Shown here one piece after another: positions 1 through 9,692 of a DNA stretch of 9,856 nucleotides. Below the pieces are notes generated by a model. It saw nothing but the letters and a program-made list of their open reading frames with translations. It did not search any database and was not told where the DNA came from. Position 1 is the stretch's first letter. Each line of letters opens with the position of its first letter. The DNA comes from Candidatus Zhuqueibacterota bacterium (lineage in GTDB: Bacteria; Zhuqueibacterota; Zhuqueibacteria; Residuimicrobiales; Krinioviventaceae). The stretch lies in the NCBI GenBank assembly GCA_003854995.1, contig RQOI01000111.1:1-9856 (forward strand). Reading direction: 5' to 3'. Made by a program: the position numbers and the translations under genes.

Positions 1-560
1 GATTTGGTGATGCTGTCGATCATGCCATAAGCTTTGGCTTCCTGCGGACTCATAAAATAGTCGCGGTCCGTGTCCTTTTCGATTTTTTCCAGCGGCTGCC
101 CCGTATGCTTGGCCAGGATATCGTTGAGCAGTTTTTTCGTCCGCATCATCTCTTCAGCCTGGATTTTCAGTCCTGAAGCGGGCGCGATGATCTGGCCGCC
201 GATCATGGGTTGATGGATCATGATGCGGCTGTGTTCCCAGGCGGAGCGCTTGCCGTTGGCGCCGGCGCACAGCAGCAGCGCGCCCATGCTCGCCGCCATG
301 CCCATGCAGACCGTTCGCACATCGCTCTTGATGTACTGCATGGCGTCGTAAATGGCGAGGCCGTCGGTGACCGCGCCGCCGGCGGAATTGATCATCAGCG
401 TGATGTCGTCGTGGTTCTGCGCGTCCAGGAAGAGCAGGCGCTTGACGATATCGCGCGCCGATTCGTCATCGACGACGTCCCACAAAAAGATCGTCCGATC
501 TTGCATGAATTTTTTATTGATCTCTTGATCGCCAAACAGCTTTTCGAGTTCTTTTTCCAT
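1..560 (-). CDS. clpP: ATP-dependent Clp protease proteolytic subunit ClpP, divergent type (C-terminus cut by window edge)
   Basis: This is a serine peptidase that forms the barrel-shaped proteolytic core of Clp complexes, fed by an AAA+ unfoldase such as ClpX or ClpA/C in the cytoplasm. I translated 186 codons from the ATG at 560 to the window edge, with no stop. The catalytic triad is visible: Ser91 in MAASMGA, His116 in MIHQP and Asp167 in DTDRDYF, the last by alignment to the E. coli spacing. The motif HTGQPLEKIEKDTDRD is typical of the family. A GGAGGG ribosome site sits 4 bases before the ATG. Two features are odd. The N-terminus lacks the usual GERxYDIYSRLL pore-loop sequence and starts directly with a charged helix, and the oxyanion strand reads INSAGG instead of INSPGG. 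These suggest a second, non-canonical ClpP paralog. The gene has its own promoter and is insulated from ppdK by a terminator. Family assignment is firm; paralog status is inference. Confidence 0.95.
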   Translation of the reverse strand, partial: MEKELEKLFGDQEINKKFMQDRTIFLWDVVDDESARDIVKRLLFLDAQNHDDITLMINSAGGAVTDGLAIYDAMQYIKSDVRTVCMGMAASMGALLLCAGANGKRSAWEHSRIMIHQPMIGGQIIAPASGLKIQAEEMMRTKKLLNDILAKHTGQPLEKIEKDTDRDYFMSPQEAKAYGMIDSITK

Positions 561-586
561 GCAACCCTCCATCTCGTTCTATTCAA

Positions 587-615
587 AAAATACAACAAAT
601 GAAGATAAACATCAA
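587..615 (-). promoter_or_regulatory. Candidate sigma70-type promoter for clpP
   Basis: On the minus strand, TTGATG (610-615) and TATTTT (587-592) are separated by exactly 17 bases. They lie between the ppdK terminator and the clpP ribosome site, in very AT-rich sequence. The predicted transcript start is near 580, giving a leader of about 20 bases before the ATG. The position right after a terminator supports its being real. The -10 match is only moderate, and no operator-like repeat was seen next to it. Confidence 0.5.
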
Positions 616-640
616 CACAACCTTTAGTATTGTTTTTAAA

Positions 641-680
641 AATTCAAGAAAATAAAGCCCGTTCAACCGAGAACGGGCTT
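641..680 (-). terminator. Rho-independent terminator of ppdK
   Basis: A perfect 10-base-pair inverted repeat, AAGCCCGTTC (655-664) and GAACGGGCTT (671-680), closes a 6-base loop. On the minus strand it is followed by a T-rich run, TATTTTC (648-654). It begins 47 bases beyond the ppdK stop codon. The plus strand has no T-tract after the hairpin, so it works in one direction only and separates ppdK from clpP. Confidence 0.9.
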
Positions 681-727
681 GCATCATTCTAGCGCAGAAT
701 CAAATTATTCGAAGACCAGCTCTGCTT

Positions 728-3448
<2,721 letters not shown>

Positions 3449-3489
3449 TCTTTCTCCTGTTGTATCGTGGTTCTCATTGTTGATTCTAT

Positions 3490-5250
3490 TTATAAATTGT
3501 TTTGTTCCGAGCCCGTTGTTTGACTGCCGAGTAATCGATTGTATTCATTCACATCTTTGAGCACCTCGACCGCTTTTTTCAGGGTCGCATCGCGTTCAAA
3601 GCTGGTGGCATAGGCGGCGTCATTGCCCTTCAGTTTGGCGACCAGTTCTCGCTTCAACAGATATCTGATGTCCTGGATAGATTTTTCTTTTTCCTTTTCC
3701 GTGACCACGGCGAACTTGCTGCGCATCTGGGCAAAAGCTGCAACCATCTCGTCATAATACTCTTCTTTTTTCGCCAGTTCTTCCAGTTTTTCCAACTCGT
3801 TCATGCCAGTGGCTTCATATTTGAACTCTTTTGCCGCGACAAAATCGGCGAAATCACTCAGGATGTTTTCATCGATTTCAACGCCGTTCGCCAGCTCCGG
3901 GTGCTTTGCCGCGTATTCCAGGCTGAAATTGAAGAACATGGACTGGCGGATCAATTCGCCGACGTAGCGGGTGGTGTGGTCATTCGACGATTCAATGTCC
4001 GGACTGATGCCGCCGCCGCCGCCGACTTGTCTGCCGTTGCGGGTGAAAAATTTCTCCTCTTTCTCATAAGAGATCTCCGCCTCGTCTTCGGTCTCGTCAT
4101 CGCTCTCGTCATCGCTCTCTTCTTCCGCGCTCCACAGAACAGAATTGCGGCCGCGCTTGAACACGTCCATTTTCTGGATGAGACGGCCGCTGGGGAGATA
4201 GTATTTGGCGGTCGTCAGCTTCAAAGACACTTCCCCTTCTGCATTCCGGTCGATCGGCAGGACGGTCTGCACGAGTCCCTTGCCAAAAGAGCGCTCGCCG
4301 ATGATGATGCCACGATCCAGATCTTGAATGGCGCCGGCGACGATTTCTGAGGCAGAGGCGGAATATTCATTGACGAGCACGACGAGCGGCAGGGAACCGA
4401 ATATGGGATTGCTGGTGGTGCGATACTCTTTAGTGCTGTTGGGATTGCGCCCTTTAGTGTAAACGACCATTTCTCCCTTGGGAATGAAATTATTGGCGAC
4501 CTCGACAGCCACGTCCAAAAGTCCGCCCGGATTGCCGCGTAGATCGAGGATCAGCGCCTCGGCGCCCTGATCCAGCAGAGTTTCGATGGCGTTGGCCACC
4601 TGCTTTTCAGCGCCGCGATTGAATACATTCAGCTTGATGAGGCCGATGCCCGGCTCGACAAAGCCGGTGTACTGGATGTCCGAGACGACGATTTCATCCC
4701 GGATGAGGGAGAAGGTCATGGGTTCATCGACGCCGACGCGTTTTATTTTGATGACCACCGTGCTGCCTTTTTTCTCGCCGCGCAACCGGCCGGCCGTCTC
4801 GGAGAGCGACAGCTCTTTGGTCGATTGGCCATCGATTTCAATGATCTGATCGCCCTCGCGGATGCCGGCTTTTTCAGACGGACTGTTCGGGAACGGCTGT
4901 TCCGCCACTGTCGGCCAGCCGTTTTGCGCAGAGATCCGCATGCCGACGCCAAAGTATTTGCCGCGGGTCATGATCTCAATATCATCCTGGGCTTCCTTTT
5001 CCAGAAAAACCGAGTAAGGATCGAGCTCATCCAGCATGCCATTGATGCCGGCGCGCATAAATTTTTCCGGATCCACCTCTTCGACATAATTGTTGGCCGT
5101 CTGCTTGTAGACATCACCGAAAACCTTGATGTTACGGCCAACAGCTGCATAAAAATCCCGCTGGCTTTTGCTCAGCAGGCCTGACCAGGCGCCCAGGAGT
5201 GCCAGACATGTCAGTACAATCGCAACTGTGATTTTTATATTTTTTCTCAT
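3490..5250 (-). CDS. ctpA: C-terminal processing protease, PDZ and S41 peptidase (CtpA/Prc family)
   Basis: This is a membrane-anchored, periplasm-facing serine protease of family S41, which trims or degrades envelope proteins from their C-termini. The 586-residue protein has a basic N-terminus and a hydrophobic segment (about 6-24) acting as anchor or signal. A helical N-terminal region follows (31-92), then a PDZ domain (about 97-172, KAGIREGDQIIEIDG) and the S41 core. The Ser-Lys dyad is intact: Ser299 in SASASE and Lys324 in FGKG, 25 apart as in E. coli Prc, with Asp310 also kept. An acidic insert (376-395) and GGGGISPDI follow, then a long charged helical C-terminal region (about 432-578) of the kind common in FCB-group homologues. 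I chose the ATG at 5250 because GGAG lies 6 bases upstream. A longer reading from a TTG at 5274 would start upstream of the predicted transcript start. The symbol follows family convention only; the substrate is unknown. Confidence 0.93.
   Translation of the reverse strand: MRKNIKITVAIVLTCLALLGAWSGLLSKSQRDFYAAVGRNIKVFGDVYKQTANNYVEEVDPEKFMRAGINGMLDELDPYSVFLEKEAQDDIEIMTRGKYFGVGMRISAQNGWPTVAEQPFPNSPSEKAGIREGDQIIEIDGQSTKELSLSETAGRLRGEKKGSTVVIKIKRVGVDEPMTFSLIRDEIVVSDIQYTGFVEPGIGLIKLNVFNRGAEKQVANAIETLLDQGAEALILDLRGNPGGLLDVAVEVANNFIPKGEMVVYTKGRNPNSTKEYRTTSNPIFGSLPLVVLVNEYSASASEIVAGAIQDLDRGIIIGERSFGKGLVQTVLPIDRNAEGEVSLKLTTAKYYLPSGRLIQKMDVFKRGRNSVLWSAEEESDDESDDETEDEAEISYEKEEKFFTRNGRQVGGGGGISPDIESSNDHTTRYVGELIRQSMFFNFSLEYAAKHPELANGVEIDENILSDFADFVAAKEFKYEATGMNELEKLEELAKKEEYYDEMVAAFAQMRSKFAVVTEKEKEKSIQDIRYLLKRELVAKLKGNDAAYATSFERDATLKKAVEVLKDVNEYNRLLGSQTTGSEQNNL
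4092..4119 (-). repeat. 12-base tandem repeat coding for an acidic linker
   Basis: The 12-mer tctcgtcatcgc on the plus strand occurs twice head to tail (4092-4103, 4104-4115) and begins a third copy. On the coding strand it specifies the repeated residues ESDD within a run of Glu, Asp and Ser in the processing protease. Copies are identical at the nucleotide level, which suggests recent slippage expansion in a disordered loop. The unit is a multiple of three, so the frame is kept. Confidence 0.8.
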
Positions 5251-5256
5251 TGTGGT

Positions 5257-5260
5257 CTCC
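5257..5260 (-). promoter_or_regulatory. Ribosome binding site that fixes the processing protease start
   Basis: GGAG on the minus strand lies 6 bases before the ATG at 5250. No such site precedes the in-frame TTG at 5274, which directly follows a stop codon. This supports the shorter protein with its membrane segment right at the N-terminus. Confidence 0.65.
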
Positions 5261-5273
5261 AGATCATCCGCCA

Positions 5274-5301
5274 ATTATGGAACGTGATGAAATCTTTACA
5301 A
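5274..5301 (-). promoter_or_regulatory. Candidate promoter for ctpA-ppdK
   Basis: On the minus strand TTGTAA (5296-5301) and CATAAT (5274-5279) are 16 bases apart, inside the 94-base gap between tmk and the processing protease. Transcription would start near 5267, about 17 bases ahead of the ATG at 5250. No clear terminator follows tmk, so read-through from the upstream operon is also possible. Confidence 0.4.
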
Positions 5302-5344
5302 TCATGACAAAGCGAACAGGTGATTTTCCTCAATTTGTCCAGGT

Positions 5345-5986
5345 TTACAGCGAGATAACACGCATTATCATCGACTGTATTTCCAGCTGTATCGTTTCAA
5401 TTGCACAATGTCCGTCAATTCGCCTGACGCGATGCGGCTCAGCCTTTTGCAGTTCGCGAAAACCGTGCCGGACTTTTTCCTGAAAGGCCATGCCCTCAGC
5501 CTCCAGACGATCCTCCGCGACGCCGGTCATTCTTTTGCGCTCGAAGGCCAGTCGGGGATCGATGTCCAGGAAAAAGGTCAGATCCGGCGTCAGACCGACA
5601 GAACCGATCTCATTTGCCCGGCGGACAATGTCCAGATCCAGGCCGCGGCCATAGCCCTGATAGGCGGTCGTCGAGTCGTAAAACCGGTCGCAGAGCACAG
5701 TGGCGCCCCTGACCAGAGCGGGACGAATTTCCTCTTCCACCAGCTGGGCGCGGGCCGCCTCGTAGAGCAACAATTCTGTCCAGGCCGACATGGCCGAATT
5801 CCTGTTGTCCAGCAGAATGTGGCGGACAGATTCGGAGATCGCCGTCGTGCCGGGATCTCGAAAACATATGGCATCAAGGTCGTTTCTGCGGAGGAATTCA
5901 TGAGACAATCTGGCCTGAGTTGATTTGCCGCAGGCATCAATTCCTTCAAACGTGATGAATGATCCCTTGCACTTGCCAGTTGTCAT
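5345..5986 (-). CDS. tmk: Thymidylate (dTMP) kinase
   Basis: The enzyme phosphorylates dTMP to dTDP with ATP, an essential cytoplasmic step towards dTTP. The 213-residue length is normal. Motifs appear in family order: P-loop GIDACGKST (15-23), the substrate-binding loop RDPGTT (43-48), DRFYDSTTAYQG (100-111) and the lid/C-terminal pattern DRLEAEGMAFQEKVRHGF (159-176). The second motif differs from the usual REPGGT (Glu to Asp, Gly to Thr), while the Arg and Pro are kept. The ATG overlaps the TGA of the MATE gene upstream (ATGA at 5983-5986), which implies translational coupling. AAGGG sits 7 bases before the start. It is the last gene of the rsmI-MATE-tmk unit, and all domains look intact. 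Confidence 0.96.
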   Translation of the reverse strand: MTTGKCKGSFITFEGIDACGKSTQARLSHEFLRRNDLDAICFRDPGTTAISESVRHILLDNRNSAMSAWTELLLYEAARAQLVEEEIRPALVRGATVLCDRFYDSTTAYQGYGRGLDLDIVRRANEIGSVGLTPDLTFFLDIDPRLAFERKRMTGVAEDRLEAEGMAFQEKVRHGFRELQKAEPHRVRRIDGHCAIETIQLEIQSMIMRVISL

Positions 5987-7314
5987 GAATTCGCCCTTGT
6001 CCTCCAGGCGCCGTTTTTAAAGCGCGCATAATTCAGCACGAGTCGAATCGTTTCATCACAAGCCTGTATTCCCCAGATGCCGTAAAGGCTCCAGCCGAGG
6101 ATGAAAAGACTAATGTAATTAAATCCTATCTCAAACACAATGACAAAAGCGATGGTTGTGAACATCAGCCATTTCAGCATGCCGATGCCGCGAAGATTGC
6201 CGCTCAGGACATTGTTGAGCGCTTTGGGGATTTGCGCCAAGGCAAATATGAAAATCGCCTTCTGCCCCAGTGCTACGGTTGCCGGATCGATGGTGAAAAT
6301 GTGAATGAGCGTTTTTGCAAAGATGATCATGAACAGAACGGCAACGCCGATGAATATGCCCATGACACGGTGCGCGGTGCGCGCCCCTGTCTCGGCCAGT
6401 TCGCTGTCATTGGCGCCGAGGTGCTGCCCCATCTGGCTCATGGCTGCCAGGCTGAAACCCATATAGATCATGGAGAGGACGCTTTGCAGGCGCATAAAGA
6501 TCGAGTGCGTCGACAGCACCACGACGCTCACGGCGCCGGCAAAGCTCATCACAACCAGTTGACCGAGCGCCCAGGTGAGCTGCTCGACGGTTGTGGGCAA
6601 TCCCATCTTGAATAGCTCCTTGAAGCTGCGTAGATTGGGCGTCGTCAGTTCCTTGAAAGAGAGATGCACCTGCGTCTTGTGACTTCTGACAAGGTAAAAG
6701 GTGATCAGAAAGCCGATGGTGTGGGCGGTGCCGGCGGCGATTGCGGCGCCCCTGACTTCCAGACGAGGTGCGCCAAAGAGGCCAAAGATGAGGAGCGGCG
6801 CCAGGACGAAATTGATGCCATTGACCGTGAGATTGACCAGCATGGAATAGCGCGTATCCCCGGTCGCCCGGATGATGCCGGTGGCGACAAAATTGATCAT
6901 GATGCAGGGACCAAAATAGGCGATGGTGCGCAGGTAGGAGACGCCGGCGATCTGGGCTTGCGATCCGCCATTTTCATTGATCAAACCGAACAGATGCACG
7001 GCGCCGGAGTGCCAGATGGTGGCAAAGGCGAGCGCCATCAGGATGCCCATCATCATGGCTTGGCCAAAGATGTGATCGGCCAGCAGCGACTCCCTGGCGC
7101 CGATGTGTCGATTGATGATCAATCCGGCGCCCATGACAAACGTCAGCAGAATAGCAAAAAAGACGAGCACGATCTGCAGCGCCATGGCGTGGCCCGCCAA
7201 CGCTGCGGCGCTCAACTTGCCGATGTAGATCGCCTCGATGGTCCACATGATTGTTTGCGAAGCCAAATCGATCGCCGCGGCCAGGGATGTTTTGAAGAAT
7301 TTTTTCAGTAGCAT
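5983..7314 (-). CDS. MATE-family multidrug/organic cation efflux transporter
   Basis: This inner-membrane antiporter family exports cationic drugs or metabolites using Na+ or H+ gradients. The 443 residues form two homologous halves with about twelve hydrophobic segments, the usual MATE layout and length. Family signatures include an opening helix followed by IEAIYIGKLSAAALAGHAMA (26-45) and the TGIIRATGDTRYSMLVNLTVN stretch (145-165). The second half opens with FKMGLPTTVEQLTWALGQ (235-252) and contains the counterpart NNVLSGNLRGIGML (367-380). Proton- or Na+-coupling residues cannot be assigned by eye, so subfamily (NorM-like or DinF-like) and substrate are open. The start at 7314 has only a weak ribosome site. 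It lies 35 bases after rsmI and overlaps tmk by four bases, so it is expressed with two housekeeping genes and not under a drug-responsive regulator visible here. Confidence 0.92.
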   Translation of the reverse strand: MLLKKFFKTSLAAAIDLASQTIMWTIEAIYIGKLSAAALAGHAMALQIVLVFFAILLTFVMGAGLIINRHIGARESLLADHIFGQAMMMGILMALAFATIWHSGAVHLFGLINENGGSQAQIAGVSYLRTIAYFGPCIMINFVATGIIRATGDTRYSMLVNLTVNGINFVLAPLLIFGLFGAPRLEVRGAAIAAGTAHTIGFLITFYLVRSHKTQVHLSFKELTTPNLRSFKELFKMGLPTTVEQLTWALGQLVVMSFAGAVSVVVLSTHSIFMRLQSVLSMIYMGFSLAAMSQMGQHLGANDSELAETGARTAHRVMGIFIGVAVLFMIIFAKTLIHIFTIDPATVALGQKAIFIFALAQIPKALNNVLSGNLRGIGMLKWLMFTTIAFVIVFEIGFNYISLFILGWSLYGIWGIQACDETIRLVLNYARFKNGAWRTRANS

Positions 7315-7349
7315 GCATTATCCATCATCAACCTCGCGCGGTCGTTCTC

Positions 7350-8105
7350 TCATCTGTGAGGTTCGGCCTGCGTTTCTTTTCGGCGTACTCTTTGTCGCCG
7401 CGTCAATCCTTCCAGCACGATGACAAATTCGCCTCTCGCCTGCAGAGATCCCGTGTTCGTCACGATTTGTTCCAGCGTGCTCCGAACAATGGTTTCGAAT
7501 TTTTTTGTCAATTCCCGGACAATCGTCACTTGTCGATCGCCAAGGGTCTCATACAGATCGGTCACTGTCCTGATGATCCTGTGCGGTGATTCGTACAGGA
7601 TGATTGTCCTGGGTTCAGTGCTGAGCGCCTGCAGACGCGATGCGCGGCCTTTTTTTGCCGGCAGGAATCCCTCGAAGACAAAGCGGTCGGTCGGCAATCC
7701 GGAGAGCACCAGCGCCGGCACAAAAGCCGTCGCACCTGGGATGCATTCCACGCGTATATCTTCTGCAATGGCCTGTCGCACCAGATGAAAAGCCGGATCC
7801 GATATGCCGGGCGTCCCGGCGTCGCTGATGACGGCGATCGACTGCTCTGCCTTGAGTTTGGCGATGAGAGACGGCGCCACTCTCTCCTCGTTGAAATCGT
7901 GATGGCTGACCGTCGGCGTCCGGATGTCATAGCGATCCAGCAGAATCCTGCTCGTGCGCGTGTCCTCGGCGGCGATCAGATCAACTTTTGCCAATACGTC
8001 CAGTGCTCTCAGACTGATGTCGCGCAGGTTGCCGATGGGCGTGCTTACGAGATAAAGCGTGCCCGGTTTCACCTCATATTTTTCGCTGGTCATCTGCAAA
8101 ATCAT
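7350..8105 (-). CDS. rsmI: 16S rRNA (cytidine1402-2'-O)-methyltransferase RsmI
   Basis: RsmI uses S-adenosylmethionine to methylate the ribose of C1402 in the decoding centre of 16S rRNA. The 251-residue reading has the tetrapyrrole-methylase fold signatures in order: GTLYLVSTPIGNLRDIS (15-31), AAEDTRTSR (45-53), SHHDFNEERV (67-76), SDAGTPGISDP (94-104), PGATAFVPALVLSGLPTDRF (123-142), FEGFLPAKKGRASR (144-157) and YESPHRI (171-177). It ends with a short basic tail and lacks the extra C-terminal domain found in the roughly 286-residue E. coli protein. Shorter forms are common outside Proteobacteria. The start is uncertain: ATG at 8105, ATG at 8093 and TTG at 8111 are all in frame and none has a good ribosome site. 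It is the first gene after a strong promoter and probably heads an operon with the MATE gene and tmk. Confidence 0.95.
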   Translation of the reverse strand: MILQMTSEKYEVKPGTLYLVSTPIGNLRDISLRALDVLAKVDLIAAEDTRTSRILLDRYDIRTPTVSHHDFNEERVAPSLIAKLKAEQSIAVISDAGTPGISDPAFHLVRQAIAEDIRVECIPGATAFVPALVLSGLPTDRFVFEGFLPAKKGRASRLQALSTEPRTIILYESPHRIIRTVTDLYETLGDRQVTIVRELTKKFETIVRSTLEQIVTNTGSLQARGEFVIVLEGLTRRQRVRRKETQAEPHR

Positions 8106-8159
8106 AGCCAAATTGGTCCGTATGCGTCCGGAGCAAAAATGTCTCTCCGCGATCGAAAA

Positions 8160-8188
8160 ACATTACAAAAAAAAGGCTTCAAAGTCAA
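8160..8188 (-). promoter_or_regulatory. Promoter of the rsmI-MATE-tmk operon
   Basis: On the minus strand TTGACT (8183-8188) and TAATGT (8160-8165) are 17 bases apart. A run of eight T lies in the spacer (8167-8174), and a T-rich run follows the -10 element. The register TGTAAT would leave a 15-base spacer and is less likely. The leader to rsmI would be about 50 bases. This is the best promoter match in the window and sits in the largest gap. Confidence 0.6.
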
Positions 8189-8270
8189 TGAAAAGCAATG
8201 CCTGGTCAGGAAACAAGGGAGGATGCGAGATGAGTGATTTCAGCCGATAAAAAGACGCAGAGGCAGCACC

Positions 8271-9665
8271 TCAGGCAAAGTTGTGGATGCAGATGTCACA
8301 CTGCTCCGGTCGGCACATCTCTTTTTTCAGATGAATGAGCCCCTGCTGCATCCGCGCGCCTGAGATGATGTCCGGTCGTCTCGGCGTCGAAAAAATCTGC
8401 TCGCACATGTGCCGGGTCAGGTCGTTCTCCGTCAACAGGGGATAGCTGTTGTAGGTCTCGAGGATGACGTTCTTCAGCTTGAAATCGTGCGCTTCCTCGG
8501 CATAGGCGGCAAGCGCGGGCAGCGCCACGTTGACGATGATGTCCCGAGAGCGCTCCTCCCCCAACAGGCAGTTGTCTTTACCGCGAGCCATAATTGATTT
8601 TGCTTCGTCAAAAGAGAAATGATACGACCAAAAGTCATGACCCGGGATGATGAACAGCCGCTCCAGTTCTCGATAGATTTTGTGCGGTTTTTGCAGTACA
8701 TCTGCGATGGCCTTTTCGAATGTGCCGATAAAGCCGTCGGTTGAGAATCGCACGACGATCGTCGCTGCGGCGGCAATTCGCCGGGTGGGAAAGTTCGATG
8801 GCCGCAGCCGAAAAAATTGCCAGGAGCCCGGTTTCAGGCTGTCAATCTTTTTTTTGAGCGGGAATTGCTGCCAGGCACTTGTCAATTCCTCGGCATATCT
8901 CCGCACAACGGGCGCCAGGGCCGTCTCGCGGGGATTCTGCTGCGATGGCAATAATCCCGCGGCGCCAAACAGATAGGCTTCGCATTTCAGCTGGGCGCAA
9001 TCCGGGGGATCGTTCCAGATGCACGACCACAGCGACTCAATCGGCACAATTTCGGCGAGCCGTCGAAACGGGATCTGGTTTTTCGAATAACCGAGCGCCT
9101 CCAATATGGACTGGTATAACAGCTGATTCCAGGGCTCGTTTTGTCGTCGCTCGCGGAATCGTGCTTTCTTGATGGCAAAACGAGCATCGCCGGCGCGTTC
9201 GATGAGTTGGCGAATGGCGCTTTTATCCTCGCGTGCGAGGGCGCAGTCAAAGGGCTGCGCGCTGACGTTCATCTCCACTTCAAGTTCTTCGGCTGTTTTT
9301 TCGAGATAGGTGTCGAGGTTGAGCGTCGGGATGAGCGCCGCATCCTGACGGATAGTGCGGAAGGTGGGCGGACACTCCATGGTGACGAGATGCAGAATGA
9401 CGTTGTTATAACGGGGATCGCGATGGTGGCCGTGCGCGTACCAGTCACCGGCGATCGGATGGATTTCGATATCACCCCGTTCGAGCTGCGAGTCAATGCG
9501 GATGAGCGCGTCGAGAAAATCCGGTCCAGCGTCATAGTTGCGCACGCCTTTTTCGAGGATTTCGAGCGCGCGCCCGTCGATCGTCCGCAAGTTCACGGTC
9601 AGCTGCCGATCCAGCCAGAGATGATAGAGAAAACCTTCCCGGGCTGGTTCTTCGATTTTATTCAT
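8271..9665 (-). CDS. DUF2851 family protein of unknown function
   Basis: The 464 residues match what I know of DUF2851, a family seen mostly in Bacteroidota and relatives and without an assigned function. Recognisable parts are EGFLYHLWLDRQL (10-22), YDAGPDFLDALIRI (44-57), GDIEIHPIAGDWYAHGHHRD (64-83), YNNVILHLV (86-94), EAYLFGAAGLLP (229-240), FFRLRPSNFPTRRIAAAA (284-301), FWSYHFSFD (345-353) and VNVALPALAAYAEE (378-391). There is no signal peptide or membrane segment, so it should be cytoplasmic. The C-terminus carries C451-x4-C456-x2-C459, resembling a metal site. I chose the ATG at 9665, preceded by GGGGGTG; an in-frame ATG at 9686 directly abuts its AGGAG and is less likely. It follows an unrecognised gene by 27 bases and is probably cotranscribed with it. 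Family membership is fairly sure, function unknown. Confidence 0.85.
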   Translation of the reverse strand: MNKIEEPAREGFLYHLWLDRQLTVNLRTIDGRALEILEKGVRNYDAGPDFLDALIRIDSQLERGDIEIHPIAGDWYAHGHHRDPRYNNVILHLVTMECPPTFRTIRQDAALIPTLNLDTYLEKTAEELEVEMNVSAQPFDCALAREDKSAIRQLIERAGDARFAIKKARFRERRQNEPWNQLLYQSILEALGYSKNQIPFRRLAEIVPIESLWSCIWNDPPDCAQLKCEAYLFGAAGLLPSQQNPRETALAPVVRRYAEELTSAWQQFPLKKKIDSLKPGSWQFFRLRPSNFPTRRIAAAATIVVRFSTDGFIGTFEKAIADVLQKPHKIYRELERLFIIPGHDFWSYHFSFDEAKSIMARGKDNCLLGEERSRDIIVNVALPALAAYAEEAHDFKLKNVILETYNSYPLLTENDLTRHMCEQIFSTPRRPDIISGARMQQGLIHLKKEMCRPEQCDICIHNFA

Positions 9666-9668
9666 CCG

Positions 9669-9675
9669 CACCCCC
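9669..9675 (-). promoter_or_regulatory. Ribosome binding site favouring the DUF2851 start at 9665
   Basis: GGGGGTG on the minus strand matches the consensus GGAGGTG at all but one position, which can still pair as G-U, with about 5 bases from the G-run to the ATG. The stronger-looking AGGAG at 9687-9691 touches the alternative ATG at 9686 with no spacing, which would be unusual. Confidence 0.4.
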
Positions 9676-9692
9676 GTTATTTGCATCTCCTG

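Noticed and set aside
3449..3489. TATAAA-like sequence between ctpA and ppdK as a separate ppdK promoter.
   Set aside because: No acceptable -35 hexamer lies at a 16-18 base spacing. Cotranscription with ctpA is simpler.
5251..5274. Longer version of the processing protease starting at a TTG codon at 5274.
   Set aside because: It has no ribosome site, lies at or upstream of the predicted transcript start and would put eight mostly acidic or polar residues ahead of the basic signal-anchor region.
6664..7311. A plus-strand open frame of 215 codons opposite the MATE gene.
   Set aside because: It is in the same codon-on-codon register as the real gene and has a very charged, low-complexity product; it is a shadow.
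8249..8272. Possible terminator after the DUF2851 gene: GAGG/CCTC hairpin and a run of five T on the minus strand.
   Set aside because: The stem has only four pairs, overlaps the stop codon and is separated from the T-run by six bases. It is too weak to call.
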